DNA of 64,000 nucleotides, taken from Hymenobacter sp. GOD-10R (GTDB lineage Bacteria; Bacteroidota; Bacteroidia; Cytophagales; Hymenobacteraceae). This document shows, one piece after another, positions 53,401 through 59,966 of this stretch (the first letter of the stretch is position 1; each line of letters opens with the position of its first letter). The DNA is taken from NCBI RefSeq assembly GCF_035609205.1, contig NZ_CP141184.1, forward strand, positions 3,128,501-3,192,500, in the 5' to 3' direction. The translations under genes were made by a program, and so were the position numbers. The notes below the pieces were generated by a model. It was not told the DNA's origin. It did no database searches and worked only from the letters and a program-made list of their open reading frames with translations.

Positions 53401-54989
53401 TGCTGGCTGAATAGCTTCAGCGCACCTAGAGTCGCTGCGTTGTTGGTCAGCGGTTGGTTGAAGGTTACAGCTACGTTGGTGTTACGCGGGGCCGAGCGGG
53501 CATTGCGAGTGGGGGAGAGGGCCGTGACGGCCGGGGTAGTGATGTTCTGATTCAGATATATTTTCGCCCCCGTAGCGCTGGACCCGAGCAGATCTAGGTC
53601 GCCGTCACCGTCTATATCGGCAAGCTTGCTGGCCGAGAATGGCAGGGTCCTGATGCCGCTAAACGTACCGTTGCCATCGTTCAGGCGCACGTACATGCCC
53701 TGGGCAGTGCTACTTGAAATCAGCAGATCAATATCGCCGTCACCATCTAGGTCGCCGCTAGTCAGCCCGGGAATGTACGTACCCCCGGCATCAAAAACGG
53801 AGCTGCGGCTGAAGGTACCCGCGCCATTGTTGAGCAAAACTTCCACTTCACCGTAGCCCGCATTAACCAGATCCAAGTCGCCGTCGGCGTCCACGTCGAT
53901 CAACCTAGCTAGGTAAGGGAGCAGCAGCAAACTTGTAATGCCCGTGGTACCGAGGTTGAACGTGGCATTGCCGTTGTTGAGCGCGATGCCGGTGGCGCCG
54001 TTCCCCCGCTCAATGCCAAAGAGCACATCAATGTCGCCGTCGTTGTCGATGTCGCCGGCCGTGTAGCCAGTGATGCTGCGCACGGTTGAGTCGAAGGTGG
54101 TGCTGGTGCTGAAGGTGCCGTTGCCGTCGTTCAGGCGCACGAAGATGCCGTTGCCGAAAGTGAATAACAGGTCTAGGTCGCCGTCGGCATCCATGTCATA
54201 CAAGCTAGGTGCCGTTGCCACATAGGCTTGGAAGCTGCTACTCTGGCTGAATGTACCCAGGCCGTTGTTCAGGTAGGTAGTCGTGCCGAACACGAAATCC
54301 AGATCACTGTCGCTGTCTAAGTCGCCGAGCAAGAGGTTGCTACCCAAATCGTTGACTACAATTTCCTGGTTGCCGCCGAAGGTGCCCGTGCCATTGTTCA
54401 GGCGTACAAACACCGAAATAGTATTCTCCGGGCTGTTTAAGCTAATCTTGAGCAGGTCCAGGTCGCCGTCGCCATCTAGGTCGCCGGTCGCTAGGTCGCC
54501 GCCGTTGGTCCCAGCCACTACGTCCGGGCCGTTCGCGAAAGTGCCGGTACTAGGGCTGGTAGCGGTGGTGAATTGAAAGACCTGCGGCTTGGCTAAAGTT
54601 ATACCGCCACTGCTTTGCACGGCACTTGTAACGGTAGCAAACACGGTTTCGCCTGCCTTGAAGTCAGAGCTAGGGTCGAAGGTGAGCGTGTTGCCGCTGA
54701 CGGTCGCTGTGCCCGCTTTCTTGCCGCCGGCCTGCTGGCTGAATACCTTTAGCGCCTGTTGGGTGGCCGGGCTGGTACTCAGCGATTGATTGAACGTAGC
54801 AGCCACGTTGGTTGTGCGTGGGGCCGAGGGCGTATTATGTGTTGGCGACCACGCCGTGAGCATGGGCGCTTGGGCGCGGCCAATGCTGACAGTCCCTAGT
54901 AGCATTAGCCCGGCACTTAGCCAACGGGAGACTCGAATAGCCAGCCTTTTGACCGCTACGTGCGATAGAAGAATAGAAGTAACAAGCAT
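47433..54989 (-). CDS. Giant secreted FG-GAP protein: five Ig-like plus seven-repeat modules, T9SS tail
   Basis: 2518 residues. ATG at 54989 is chosen (MLVTSILLSHVAVKRLAIRV, leading to SAGLMLLGTVSIGRAQA); the frame is open 19 codons more. Five modules follow. Each begins with an SbsA-type Ig-like domain (recurring APRxTxVAVTFNQPL, GTATVSGNTLTFDP, FKxGETVFATxTxAVQSS, QVFQFTTAT) and continues with seven FG-GAP/VCBS repeats (GDVDGDGDLDLLTAN, SVRLNNGSGTFSG). The DxDxDG loops should each bind Ca2+. An IPT/TIG domain (ITSIAPSISPVGSTVVINGTNF) lies between modules 2 and 3. The last 80 residues (VSLYPNPAHASVHVQL to GLITKRLVIN) are a T9SS sorting domain. Integrin-type propellers have seven FG-GAP blades, so each module may be a complete propeller. 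Function is unknown; adhesion or extracellular matrix is plausible. Confidence 0.9.
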   Translation of the reverse strand: MLVTSILLSHVAVKRLAIRVSRWLSAGLMLLGTVSIGRAQAPMLTAWSPTHNTPSAPRTTNVAATFNQSLSTSPATQQALKVFSQQAGGKKAGTATVSGNTLTFDPSSDFKAGETVFATVTSAVQSSGGITLAKPQVFQFTTATSPSTGTFANGPDVVAGTNGGDLATGDLDGDGDLDLLKISLNSPENTISVFVRLNNGTGTFGGNQEIVVNDLGSNLLLGDLDSDSDLDFVFGTTTYLNNGLGTFSQSSSFQAYVATAPSLYDMDADGDLDLLFTFGNGIFVRLNDGNGTFSTSTTFDSTVRSITGYTAGDIDNDGDIDVLFGIERGNGATGIALNNGNATFNLGTTGITSLLLLPYLARLIDVDADGDLDLVNAGYGEVEVLLNNGAGTFSRSSVFDAGGTYIPGLTSGDLDGDGDIDLLISSSTAQGMYVRLNDGNGTFSGIRTLPFSASKLADIDGDGDLDLLGSSATGAKIYLNQNITTPAVTALSPTRNARSAPRNTNVAVTFNQPLTNNAATLGALKLFSQQAGGLKASSVTVSGHTLTANPTADFKPGETVFATLTTAVQSSNGTLPKAEVFQFTTATPPAPGTFTGGTDLAINGNPMGVALGDVDGDGDLDLLTANGEFGNPDGNNVSVRLNNGTGTYSAGSTVPVGNGPGAIAPPETESIVLGDLDGDGDLDFATGNGRANTVSIRFNNGSGAFSGIQEVQTPTNAFTLAFGDVDGDGDLDMVVSQTSGTTNKLNVFLNNGSGIFSSGSEVTVGSQPGDVALGDVDNDGDLDVLATTSLDGTVSVRLNNGSGVFSGTQNVPSGLLVGSLALGDIDGDGDLDFVAANTNGITASVRRNNGLGNFSGTEEVSLTDGLYRVKLSDVDGDGDLDLLTASISNGFVAVRLNNGSGVFSGNQNVAVGLNPRDLALGDVDGDGDLDLAVANGFSQSVSIRLNQILAGPSITSIAPSISPVGSTVVINGTNFLNTTGITFNGVTAPSFVVNGLGTQITVTVPAGATSGPVVVATATGVSNGFQFTVGPLLTVTNLVPNRNAVTAPRNTSVAVTLSQPLNNGAATLGALTVFSQQAQGKKPGTATVSGNTLTFDPSADFKAGETVFATTTTAVQNSGTTQNLLVPQVFQFTTATAPSPGTFNGGSDPSVGNGPVNVASGDVDGDGDLDLITTNLGNPSGPAGLGNGTTATVRLNNGNGTFTNAQQLTVGRGPAQAVLADVDNDGDLDLLTANSSSADVSVRFNNGSGNFDTGFLVGSGNIHGIAVGDVDGDGDQDLLIADYNEPSTVTVGLNNGTGMFPLFNFANARRVSVGSRPLNIALGDVDNDGDLDFVTSSSNGATASVRFNNGLGSFSGSQEVAVGFNPMSVVLGDVDKDGDLDLVTANYYDYTNPANNYTNSTASVRLNNGNGFFNGTQNVAIGRGARQAVLGDVDGDGDLDLLATNELTNTASVRLNNGSGIFSGNQQVAVGNSPNNLALADLDGDGDLDLATANFLGNTLSVRLNQAAAIPLLVTAAAPARNAVAAPRATPVAVTFNQNLIPNEPTLGALKVFSAQAGGQKTGTATVSSNTLSFAPTASFKPGETVFATLTTAVQSSGGASLMTGQVFRFTTATSAAPGTFGSGTDVPVGSYVSGVTTGDVDGDGDLDLLATVSGNAVSVRLNNGNGTYTSGQQVSVGFGPTAVVLGDVDSDGDLDLLTVNANYGSVSVRFNNGRGVFSGSDEIVVNSTNPLGLVLGDVDADGDLDLLTANADRSTVSVRLNNGVGTFSGTQEVTVGAGPGNLTVGDVDNDGDLDLLTANLSNNLSTVSVRLNTGNGTFSNTGQTLPVDAALGSIVLGDVDKDGDLDFVTADFENSRVSLGLNNGSGTFSSGQPIAVSAKPLDVVLGDVDGDGDLDLLAATPNTSVSVRLNNGNGSFSGSQEVGVGNYPQRLTVGDVDGDGDLDLLAANYYGNSVSVRLNQAQFVVTGVLPARNAVVAPRTTPVTFTFNLPLSSDPVTEQSIRVFGTQSGRKFGSNSVSGNILRLAPAISFKPGETAFATVTQTVRSSSGATLAQPHVFQFTAATAPSNGGFSGGSNPTVSANPYGVAAGDIDGDGDQDLLTANLNSNTVSVRLNNGSGTFNGTQEVSVGRGPSQVVLGDVDADGDLDLITANSRTIFPGTLSVRLNNGSGSFSGSIEVPVGDTPHAVALGDVDGDGDLDLLAANYTTSSSTTSSTVSVRLNDGLGSFNIAAPDVSVGTRPLSIAVGDVDNDGDLDFVTANSNTSTASVRLNNGFGNFSGGTEVQVEFNPESIVFGDVDGDGDLDLAVANRVSSKASVCLNNGSGTFTSTQLLAVGAEPHGIAVGDIDGDGDLDLATANTGSNTVSVRLNLGNGNFQGTQEVSVGTGPFSLALADLDGNGTLDLLTANSSTNSASVRLSSVAATAQVKVLAAAPARLSEQVSLYPNPAHASVHVQLPIELTQQHYQVQILNSLGQVVLQQPLSTQQELEVQVDSLPVGVYNLRIIIKQGLITKRLVIN
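47757..54540 (-). repeat. 35 FG-GAP coding repeats in five sets of seven
   Basis: Counting DxDxDGDxD loops in the translation gives seven per set: set 1 about 53550-54540, set 2 about 52140-53215, set 3 about 50470-51570, set 4 about 49105-50150, set 5 about 47757-48780. Each repeat is about 60-65 residues. Sets are separated by Ig-like domains (and one TIG domain at about 51900-52140). At DNA level the repeat unit GTCGCCGTCGCCGTC...AGGTC recurs throughout. Confidence 0.88.
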
Positions 54990-55483
54990 AACACGAACAG
55001 GAAATAAGGTGGAAAGGAAGTAAATATGCCCTCTATTCACCAGCACACCTCTTCCCTCGCGGAGGCTCTATGAATATAATAATATCTAAAATAAGATCAA
55101 ATTTTTAATGGATTAGTTATAATATATTGCTAAAATCAATCTTGTTTCCTTATAATGTTCTATAGTGCATTAAAAAGAAGGCATCTCACCTAGGCGATAG
55201 CAGTGTCACCGAGACCGCCGCCGCGTAATGCAAGCCGTGCTACTAGGACCGGATGATCCCACTGGGCAATTCTTCGGTCAGGAGGCGGGGTCGGACCGAA
55301 ACCCTTGGTGACAAGCAAGTGCACGCGTAGTGCGTGCCGGCCGAGATAGAGGTGTTCCCCTAGTTGTTCGACACAACTCTATCATAAGCTTCCCGATCGT
55401 ACAAGCCAGCCTGTAGGAACGGGAAGGTTACTAAAAGCGCACAGCAAAAAGCTTTAGGCAGAAGTTACATGCTAAGAACGCCC
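54990..55483. other. AT-rich upstream region and possible transposase fragment
   Basis: Bases 55070-55160 are very AT-rich and probably contain the promoter of the giant repeat gene. From about 55385 to the stop at 55190 the minus strand reads EQLGEHLYLGRHALRVHLLV and then RRIAQWDHPVLVARLALRGG, a 60-odd residue protein-like frame without a clear start; it may be the end of a decayed transposase or other gene. Not identified. The IS begins at 55484. Confidence 0.35.
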
Positions 55484-57102
55484 GTGGCTGTTGCAGAAGT
55501 GCTAGTCAGCGGGAAGCCATTCGCGTAGAGGGAAGATGCAAGGCAAGAAGCAGTTCACCGATCAGCTCGTCACGCACTTCCGCCTCTCCGAGCGGGTGCC
55601 CACGCATAACTTCTACCGGCGACTCGACGCGCTCTTGGACCTGGGCTTCCTCTATGAAGCCACCCAAGGCCTGTATAGCCACACCGGGCAGCCCTCGCTC
55701 GACCCGGTCGTGTTCTTCAAGCTAGTGCTCATTGGCTACTTGGAAAACATCACCAGCGACCGCCGCCTGCTCGAGCACTGTGCGATGCGGCTGGACCTGC
55801 TCTACTTTCTGGGCTACGAGCTCGACGAAGCCCTGCCCTGGCACTCCACTGTGAGCCGCACCCGCCAACTCTACCCGGCGGCACTTTTTGAGCAACTCTT
55901 CGACCGCGTCTTTAGCCTCTGCGTGCAACACGGCTTGGTGGCCGGCGACACGCAGACCGTGGACTCCGCCCTGGTGAAAGCCAATGCCTCCCTCGACAGC
56001 CTGTGCGAAAAGCAGCCAGTACAAGCAGTGTGGCCGACCTTAACCATCGTGGGGAGCACCCCGAAAACACCGGCCACGCCACACCCGGCCTCGATTCGTT
56101 CCGCGCCAGCCCATCAACTCCGCTATGAGGCGGCGCGCCAAGCCAAGCGACAACAGGAGCCCGGTTCCTTGGGCGCTACCCGTCCCCAAGCGCGCTTGCT
56201 GAGCAACAAAACGCACTATAGCCCTACCGATCCGGAAGCCCGCATCTCCATCAAGCCCGGCAAAGCGCGCGCTTTGAACTACCTGTGCAGCCTAGTCGTG
56301 GATACCGCCCAGGGGGTCATCAGCCATGTGCAAGCGAACTTAGCGGACAGTCGCGACAGCCTGCACTTACCTCGGATTGTGCAGCACCTGCAGCAACGTC
56401 TAACGGCCAATGACTTGCAGTTGCGGGACTTGGTTGCCGATACGGGCTACTCCAATGGCTTTAACTATGCCCTGCTCGAAAATAGTGGTGTTACCCCGTG
56501 GATACCCGTGTTTGGCGCCTACAAACCGATCGTGGAGGGCTTTACTTACCACGCCCGCGTCGATGAATATCGGTGCCGAGCAGATAAGCCGCTGCCCTTT
56601 CGCAAGTACCGCTCTACCGCTGATGGCAACTGGATGAAACATTATCGAGCCTTCTATCAGGATTGCCAGCACTGTCCCTTCAAGGCGAGTTGCGTCCCCT
56701 ACGCGGACCATAAGCAACTGAATCGCTCCGCTTTTGACGCGGCCTATCATCGGGCCTGGCATCGGCAGCGCAGCCGCCAAGGGCAGCACATGCGCCGTGT
56801 GCGACAACGCACCATCGAACCCGTATTCGGCAACTTGCTGCACCACTATGGCTTGCGCCGCATCAACGTACGCGGGCAAGCCGGCGCGCACAAGTGTATG
56901 CTGCTGGCGGCAGTGGCCTATAATCTGAAAAAGCTCCTGCGTCATCAACCTAAGCTGCAGTTGGGAATGGCCCGGGTACTACCCCTGCTACCACCTGCAC
57001 CACCGTTCATGCTCCGCTGCAGGCAACGCCACCGGCGTAACCGCACGAAAGCGCTGCGAAACCTGGCTGGCTCGAACGGGCGGTGAGTTCTGCAACAGCC
57101 AC
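55484..57102 (+). mobile_element. IS1182-type insertion sequence, complete
   Basis: A 1619-base element with terminal inverted repeats: GTGGCTGTTGCAGAA at 55484-55498 and its complement at 57088-57102 (15 perfect bases). It holds one transposase gene that fills the element. No target-site duplication is visible at the ends, so either the target was not duplicated or it has changed. The left end is also found twice at 37714-37768. Confidence 0.85.
55536..57086 (+). CDS. IS1182-family transposase
   Basis: 516 residues, full length. The N-terminal domain (about 10-110) has LYSHTGQPSLDPVVFFKLVLIGYLENI and LPWHSTVSRTRQ, as in IS1182/IS5-like DUF772 transposases. The DDE triad is visible: D143 in QTVDSALVKANAS, D302 in LVADTGYSNG, and E428 in RQRTIEPVFGNLLHHYGLRRI. 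A Cys cluster (CQHCPFKASC) lies near 377-386. It moves the surrounding element by cut-and-paste or related chemistry. The gene appears intact and may be active. Confidence 0.93.
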   Translation: MQGKKQFTDQLVTHFRLSERVPTHNFYRRLDALLDLGFLYEATQGLYSHTGQPSLDPVVFFKLVLIGYLENITSDRRLLEHCAMRLDLLYFLGYELDEALPWHSTVSRTRQLYPAALFEQLFDRVFSLCVQHGLVAGDTQTVDSALVKANASLDSLCEKQPVQAVWPTLTIVGSTPKTPATPHPASIRSAPAHQLRYEAARQAKRQQEPGSLGATRPQARLLSNKTHYSPTDPEARISIKPGKARALNYLCSLVVDTAQGVISHVQANLADSRDSLHLPRIVQHLQQRLTANDLQLRDLVADTGYSNGFNYALLENSGVTPWIPVFGAYKPIVEGFTYHARVDEYRCRADKPLPFRKYRSTADGNWMKHYRAFYQDCQHCPFKASCVPYADHKQLNRSAFDAAYHRAWHRQRSRQGQHMRRVRQRTIEPVFGNLLHHYGLRRINVRGQAGAHKCMLLAAVAYNLKKLLRHQPKLQLGMARVLPLLPPAPPFMLRCRQRHRRNRTKALRNLAGSNGR

Positions 57103-57463
57103 GGTCACTCTTAAACTGCTACCTAGCCCTCCTCTACAAACCGGTGCTAGGACGTGCAACTCGAAAAGAAGGACAAGCTACCCTGTGTAAAACCCCTTAT
57201 ACGAGATGTTGCTCAGAGCTGCTACTGTTGAGCTTCTCCTACGTGTTCCGTGGTCACCAAGTAAGACTCAGCAGTAACAGTTGCCCACCTGTTGAAGGGA
57301 CTACCTGCTACCAGGGCTTGGCAGCTAGAAGTAAGCCAGTCGCTCCACTTCGCCAAGTCTTTAGTGGTTGGCAGAGAAGGTGCTCTCGCTTTTATACTTC
57401 GGTAGTATTTTTGTATAACTATTATTGTATAGCGACTTCTCCCTCTTCCGCTTCTATCCCGCT
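57103..57463. other. Intergenic region behind the IS
   Basis: About 360 bases between the IS and the SBBP-repeat gene; no gene recognised. A -7 promoter element candidate lies at 57406. Confidence 0.4.
57406..57413 (+). promoter_or_regulatory. Candidate Bacteroidota -7 element
   Basis: TATTTTTG fits TAnnTTTG and lies 51 bases before the ATG at 57464. No good -33 TTTG is found at the usual distance. Confidence 0.3.
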
Positions 57464-59437
57464 ATGATCTCGTCGACGCGCTTCGTGTGTCTAGTCTGTG
57501 TGCTGCTCAGTAGCGTGCGCCTGTTGTGTGCTCAAAGCGTTACACCCTCCTTTGACTTGGTGCAGCCCGTGGCGGCGCCGCTGGGCGCGCTGTACCCGCA
57601 GTCCGAGGCAACTGGCGTTGTGAGCGATGCCTGGGGTAACACCTACGTCAGCGGCTATTTCACCGGCTCCGTGCAGTTTGGCCCGTATACGTTGACGGCC
57701 CCCAGCAGCACCACCACTTGGCCCAACCGCTTTTTAGCCAAACTCGACAGCCAAGGCAATTACCTGTGGGTGCTGGATGTCGGCAGCAACCTGGCCTCCG
57801 CTGCTGGGCGTGCCATGACCGTGGATGCGGCGGGTAATGTGTACTTGCTCGGCTCCTACCTGGGGCCCAGCGTACAATTTGGTCCCTTCCAGTTGCAGGG
57901 CGAAGCCGGGGTAGAAAACTTGTACGTGGTCAAGCTTGCTCCCGATGGGACGTTCCAATGGGCACGGCAAGCCGCTGGGGCCTTGCAGGGCACGAGTGTG
58001 GTCGCCGATGAAGCCGGCAACCTAGTGATTAGCGGCCGGCTGCTGACGGGCACCGCCACCTTTGGCGCCACCACGCTGCACAACCCCACCGCGTATGTCG
58101 CCAATATGTTTGTGGCCAAGCTAACGGCCGCTGGCCAGTGGCAATGGGCCGTGCAGAGCCGCACCGAGGATACGCGCTTTCACTACCAGGCCGGGCCGCA
58201 ACTCGCGCTCGACCAACAGGGGACGGTGTATTTGACGGGCACCTTCGAGACCTGGGACCTGACGCTGGGCAGCACGACGCTGACCAACAACAGCCTGTTC
58301 ACCTCGGATGCGTTTGTGGCCAAGCTGGACGGCAGCGGGCACTGGCAATGGGCCCATCGTATTGGCGGCGGCGCCTACGAGCACGGCATGGGCATAGGGG
58401 TAAGCGCCACGGAAGATGTGGTGGTCTACGGCGATTTTCACGGCGATATGGATGCCGAGAGTTGGGTGCAACTGCGCAACACCAGTGGCGCGACCGATGT
58501 GTTTGTGGCTAAGTTGACGCGCGCGGGGCAGGTACAATGGGCGACCAAGGCTGGGGGGCGGGGCTTCGAGCAAGCCACGGGTCTGGCGCTAGATGCTTGG
58601 GGTAATGCTTACGTGAGTGGCTACTCCGACAGTGCCCCCGCTGCCTTTGGCTCTGCTACCATTGCCAACCCCGATGGCGAGTACCAGTACAACGCGTTTG
58701 TGGCCAAGCTGGATCCGGCCGGAACGTGGCAGTGGGTGCAGCAGAGCGGTGGCGTGGGCGTGGACCGGGGCTACGACGTGGCCGTCGATCCCAGTGGCAT
58801 CGTCTGGACCATCGGTTCGTACCGCAGCCCCACCAACCAGTTTAGTGCCTTCGCGCTGCCAGGCGATGGAACAATGATGCGCAGCTATGTGGCCCGCCTG
58901 GGCTCCTCTCCGTACGTGGCCTTGGTCGGCTCCGTCGAACCCGCCACGGGTAGCGTGGGCCAACTAGTTACGCTCAAGGGGGCCCGCTTTGTAGGCGTCA
59001 CGGGGGTATTCTTCAACGGTATACCAGCAAGTACATATACGGTCGTGTCGCCTACGGAACTACACGCCGTTGTTCCCTTCGGCGCTACCACGGGCAGCGT
59101 GCGCGTGCAGACGAGCGCGGGCAATAGCGTCACCGCGCCTAGCTTCCAGGTGTCCACGCCGCTGGCTAGTACCCGTGCGCAGGCGGCGCAGGGGCACGTC
59201 TGGCCCGTGCCGGTGACAGACGACAGACGTGTGCACATCCGGGTGCCAGCCACCTGGCCAGCGGGCGTGGCCCTGCACCTATGCTTGCGTTCCAGCGTCG
59301 GTAGCTTGGTGCGGGTCTACGAAGGGCATGGCCCGGAGACGACAGTCTCCTTGCGGGACGTTCCTGCGGGCGTGTATGTGCTCACCGTAAGCACCCCAGC
59401 CCGGCTACCCTTCGTACGGCGGCTCGTGCTACCTTAA
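57464..59437 (+). CDS. SBBP-repeat beta-propeller protein with TIG and T9SS domains
   Basis: 657 residues from ATG at 57464 with a signal peptide (MISSTRFVCLVCVLLSSVRLLCAQ). Residues about 35-480 contain some eight copies of an SBBP-type repeat: DAWGNTYVSGYFTG with a strand of the form FVAKLDxxGxWQW (for example FVAKLTAAGQWQWA, FVAKLDGSGHWQWA, FVAKLDPAGTWQWV). An IPT/TIG domain follows (about 485-565, VEPATGSVGQLVTLKGARF). The final 70 residues (VWPVPVTDDRRVHIRV ... VPAGVYVLTVSTPARLPFV) are a divergent T9SS sorting domain. Function is unknown; an extracellular structural or binding role is likely. The IS lies just upstream and may influence its expression. Confidence 0.82.
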   Translation: MISSTRFVCLVCVLLSSVRLLCAQSVTPSFDLVQPVAAPLGALYPQSEATGVVSDAWGNTYVSGYFTGSVQFGPYTLTAPSSTTTWPNRFLAKLDSQGNYLWVLDVGSNLASAAGRAMTVDAAGNVYLLGSYLGPSVQFGPFQLQGEAGVENLYVVKLAPDGTFQWARQAAGALQGTSVVADEAGNLVISGRLLTGTATFGATTLHNPTAYVANMFVAKLTAAGQWQWAVQSRTEDTRFHYQAGPQLALDQQGTVYLTGTFETWDLTLGSTTLTNNSLFTSDAFVAKLDGSGHWQWAHRIGGGAYEHGMGIGVSATEDVVVYGDFHGDMDAESWVQLRNTSGATDVFVAKLTRAGQVQWATKAGGRGFEQATGLALDAWGNAYVSGYSDSAPAAFGSATIANPDGEYQYNAFVAKLDPAGTWQWVQQSGGVGVDRGYDVAVDPSGIVWTIGSYRSPTNQFSAFALPGDGTMMRSYVARLGSSPYVALVGSVEPATGSVGQLVTLKGARFVGVTGVFFNGIPASTYTVVSPTELHAVVPFGATTGSVRVQTSAGNSVTAPSFQVSTPLASTRAQAAQGHVWPVPVTDDRRVHIRVPATWPAGVALHLCLRSSVGSLVRVYEGHGPETTVSLRDVPAGVYVLTVSTPARLPFVRRLVLP

Positions 59438-59966
59438 GCCTATCGCGTGGCCACTGCTCTCGTGAAGTGCAAGGCTTCCACTTCTAGCCGAGCAGGTCAA
59501 CCATCAGGTGGCAAAAACGAGCAGCCCATCATGCGTGTTTGAAAGAGCTTAGCAGGGAGAGCTGCTCTTAGCGTAAAGGTTACAGGCTAAGCCCGCTTAG
59601 TACGTTATAGATTGCCCTGGTGATGAAGTATTTGTGGTGTAAGAGCTGCATTTAACAGTAGCTCCGTAAGATGCTACTTTTGGGTCTCACTTAGAAACAG
59701 CTTAGCGTAATTTACTCCCTCGCGGCTATAAGAAAACCTACCCTTTGGCGAGCTTTACCAGCTAGCATGGGGCTACTACCGCGGCGACGAGCGGGGGGCT
59801 AGATCACTTTAACGACTAAGAAGAAAGCAGTTTGCTCGACGTCGACTACTTTCACTACGCACCGCCAAAAAAGGCACCCGCTACGGGCTTCGCACCCAGC
59901 CCTAATGCGGCTGGCAGTCAGCAGCCGTTGCCCCTTCTGAGCTTTTTCGCTTCCACCGAGACGTCC
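59438..59966. other. Intergenic region upstream of GH97
   Basis: About 530 bases. The GH97 frame is open back to 59832 but that part is not protein-like. A -7 candidate is at 59675. Nothing else recognised. Confidence 0.4.
59675..59682 (+). promoter_or_regulatory. Candidate promoter for the GH97 gene
   Basis: TACTTTTG matches TAnnTTTG, with TTTA 20 bases upstream (59651-59654) as an imperfect -33 element. It would give a leader of about 280 bases. Confidence 0.3.

Noticed and set aside
47757..54540. CRISPR-like periodic repeats
   Set aside because: The periodic GTCGCCGTCGCC units are coding FG-GAP repeats of about 190 bases and vary by codon; no repeat-spacer pattern.
47872..54789. Many long plus-strand frames opposite the giant repeat gene
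   Set aside because: They are shadows of the repeated DxDGDGD coding sequence, rich in Ser/Arg/Pro, and repeat in step with it.
55470..57115. Target-site duplication of the IS
   Set aside because: The bases outside the terminal repeats (ACGCC left, GGTCA right) do not match, so no duplication can be claimed.
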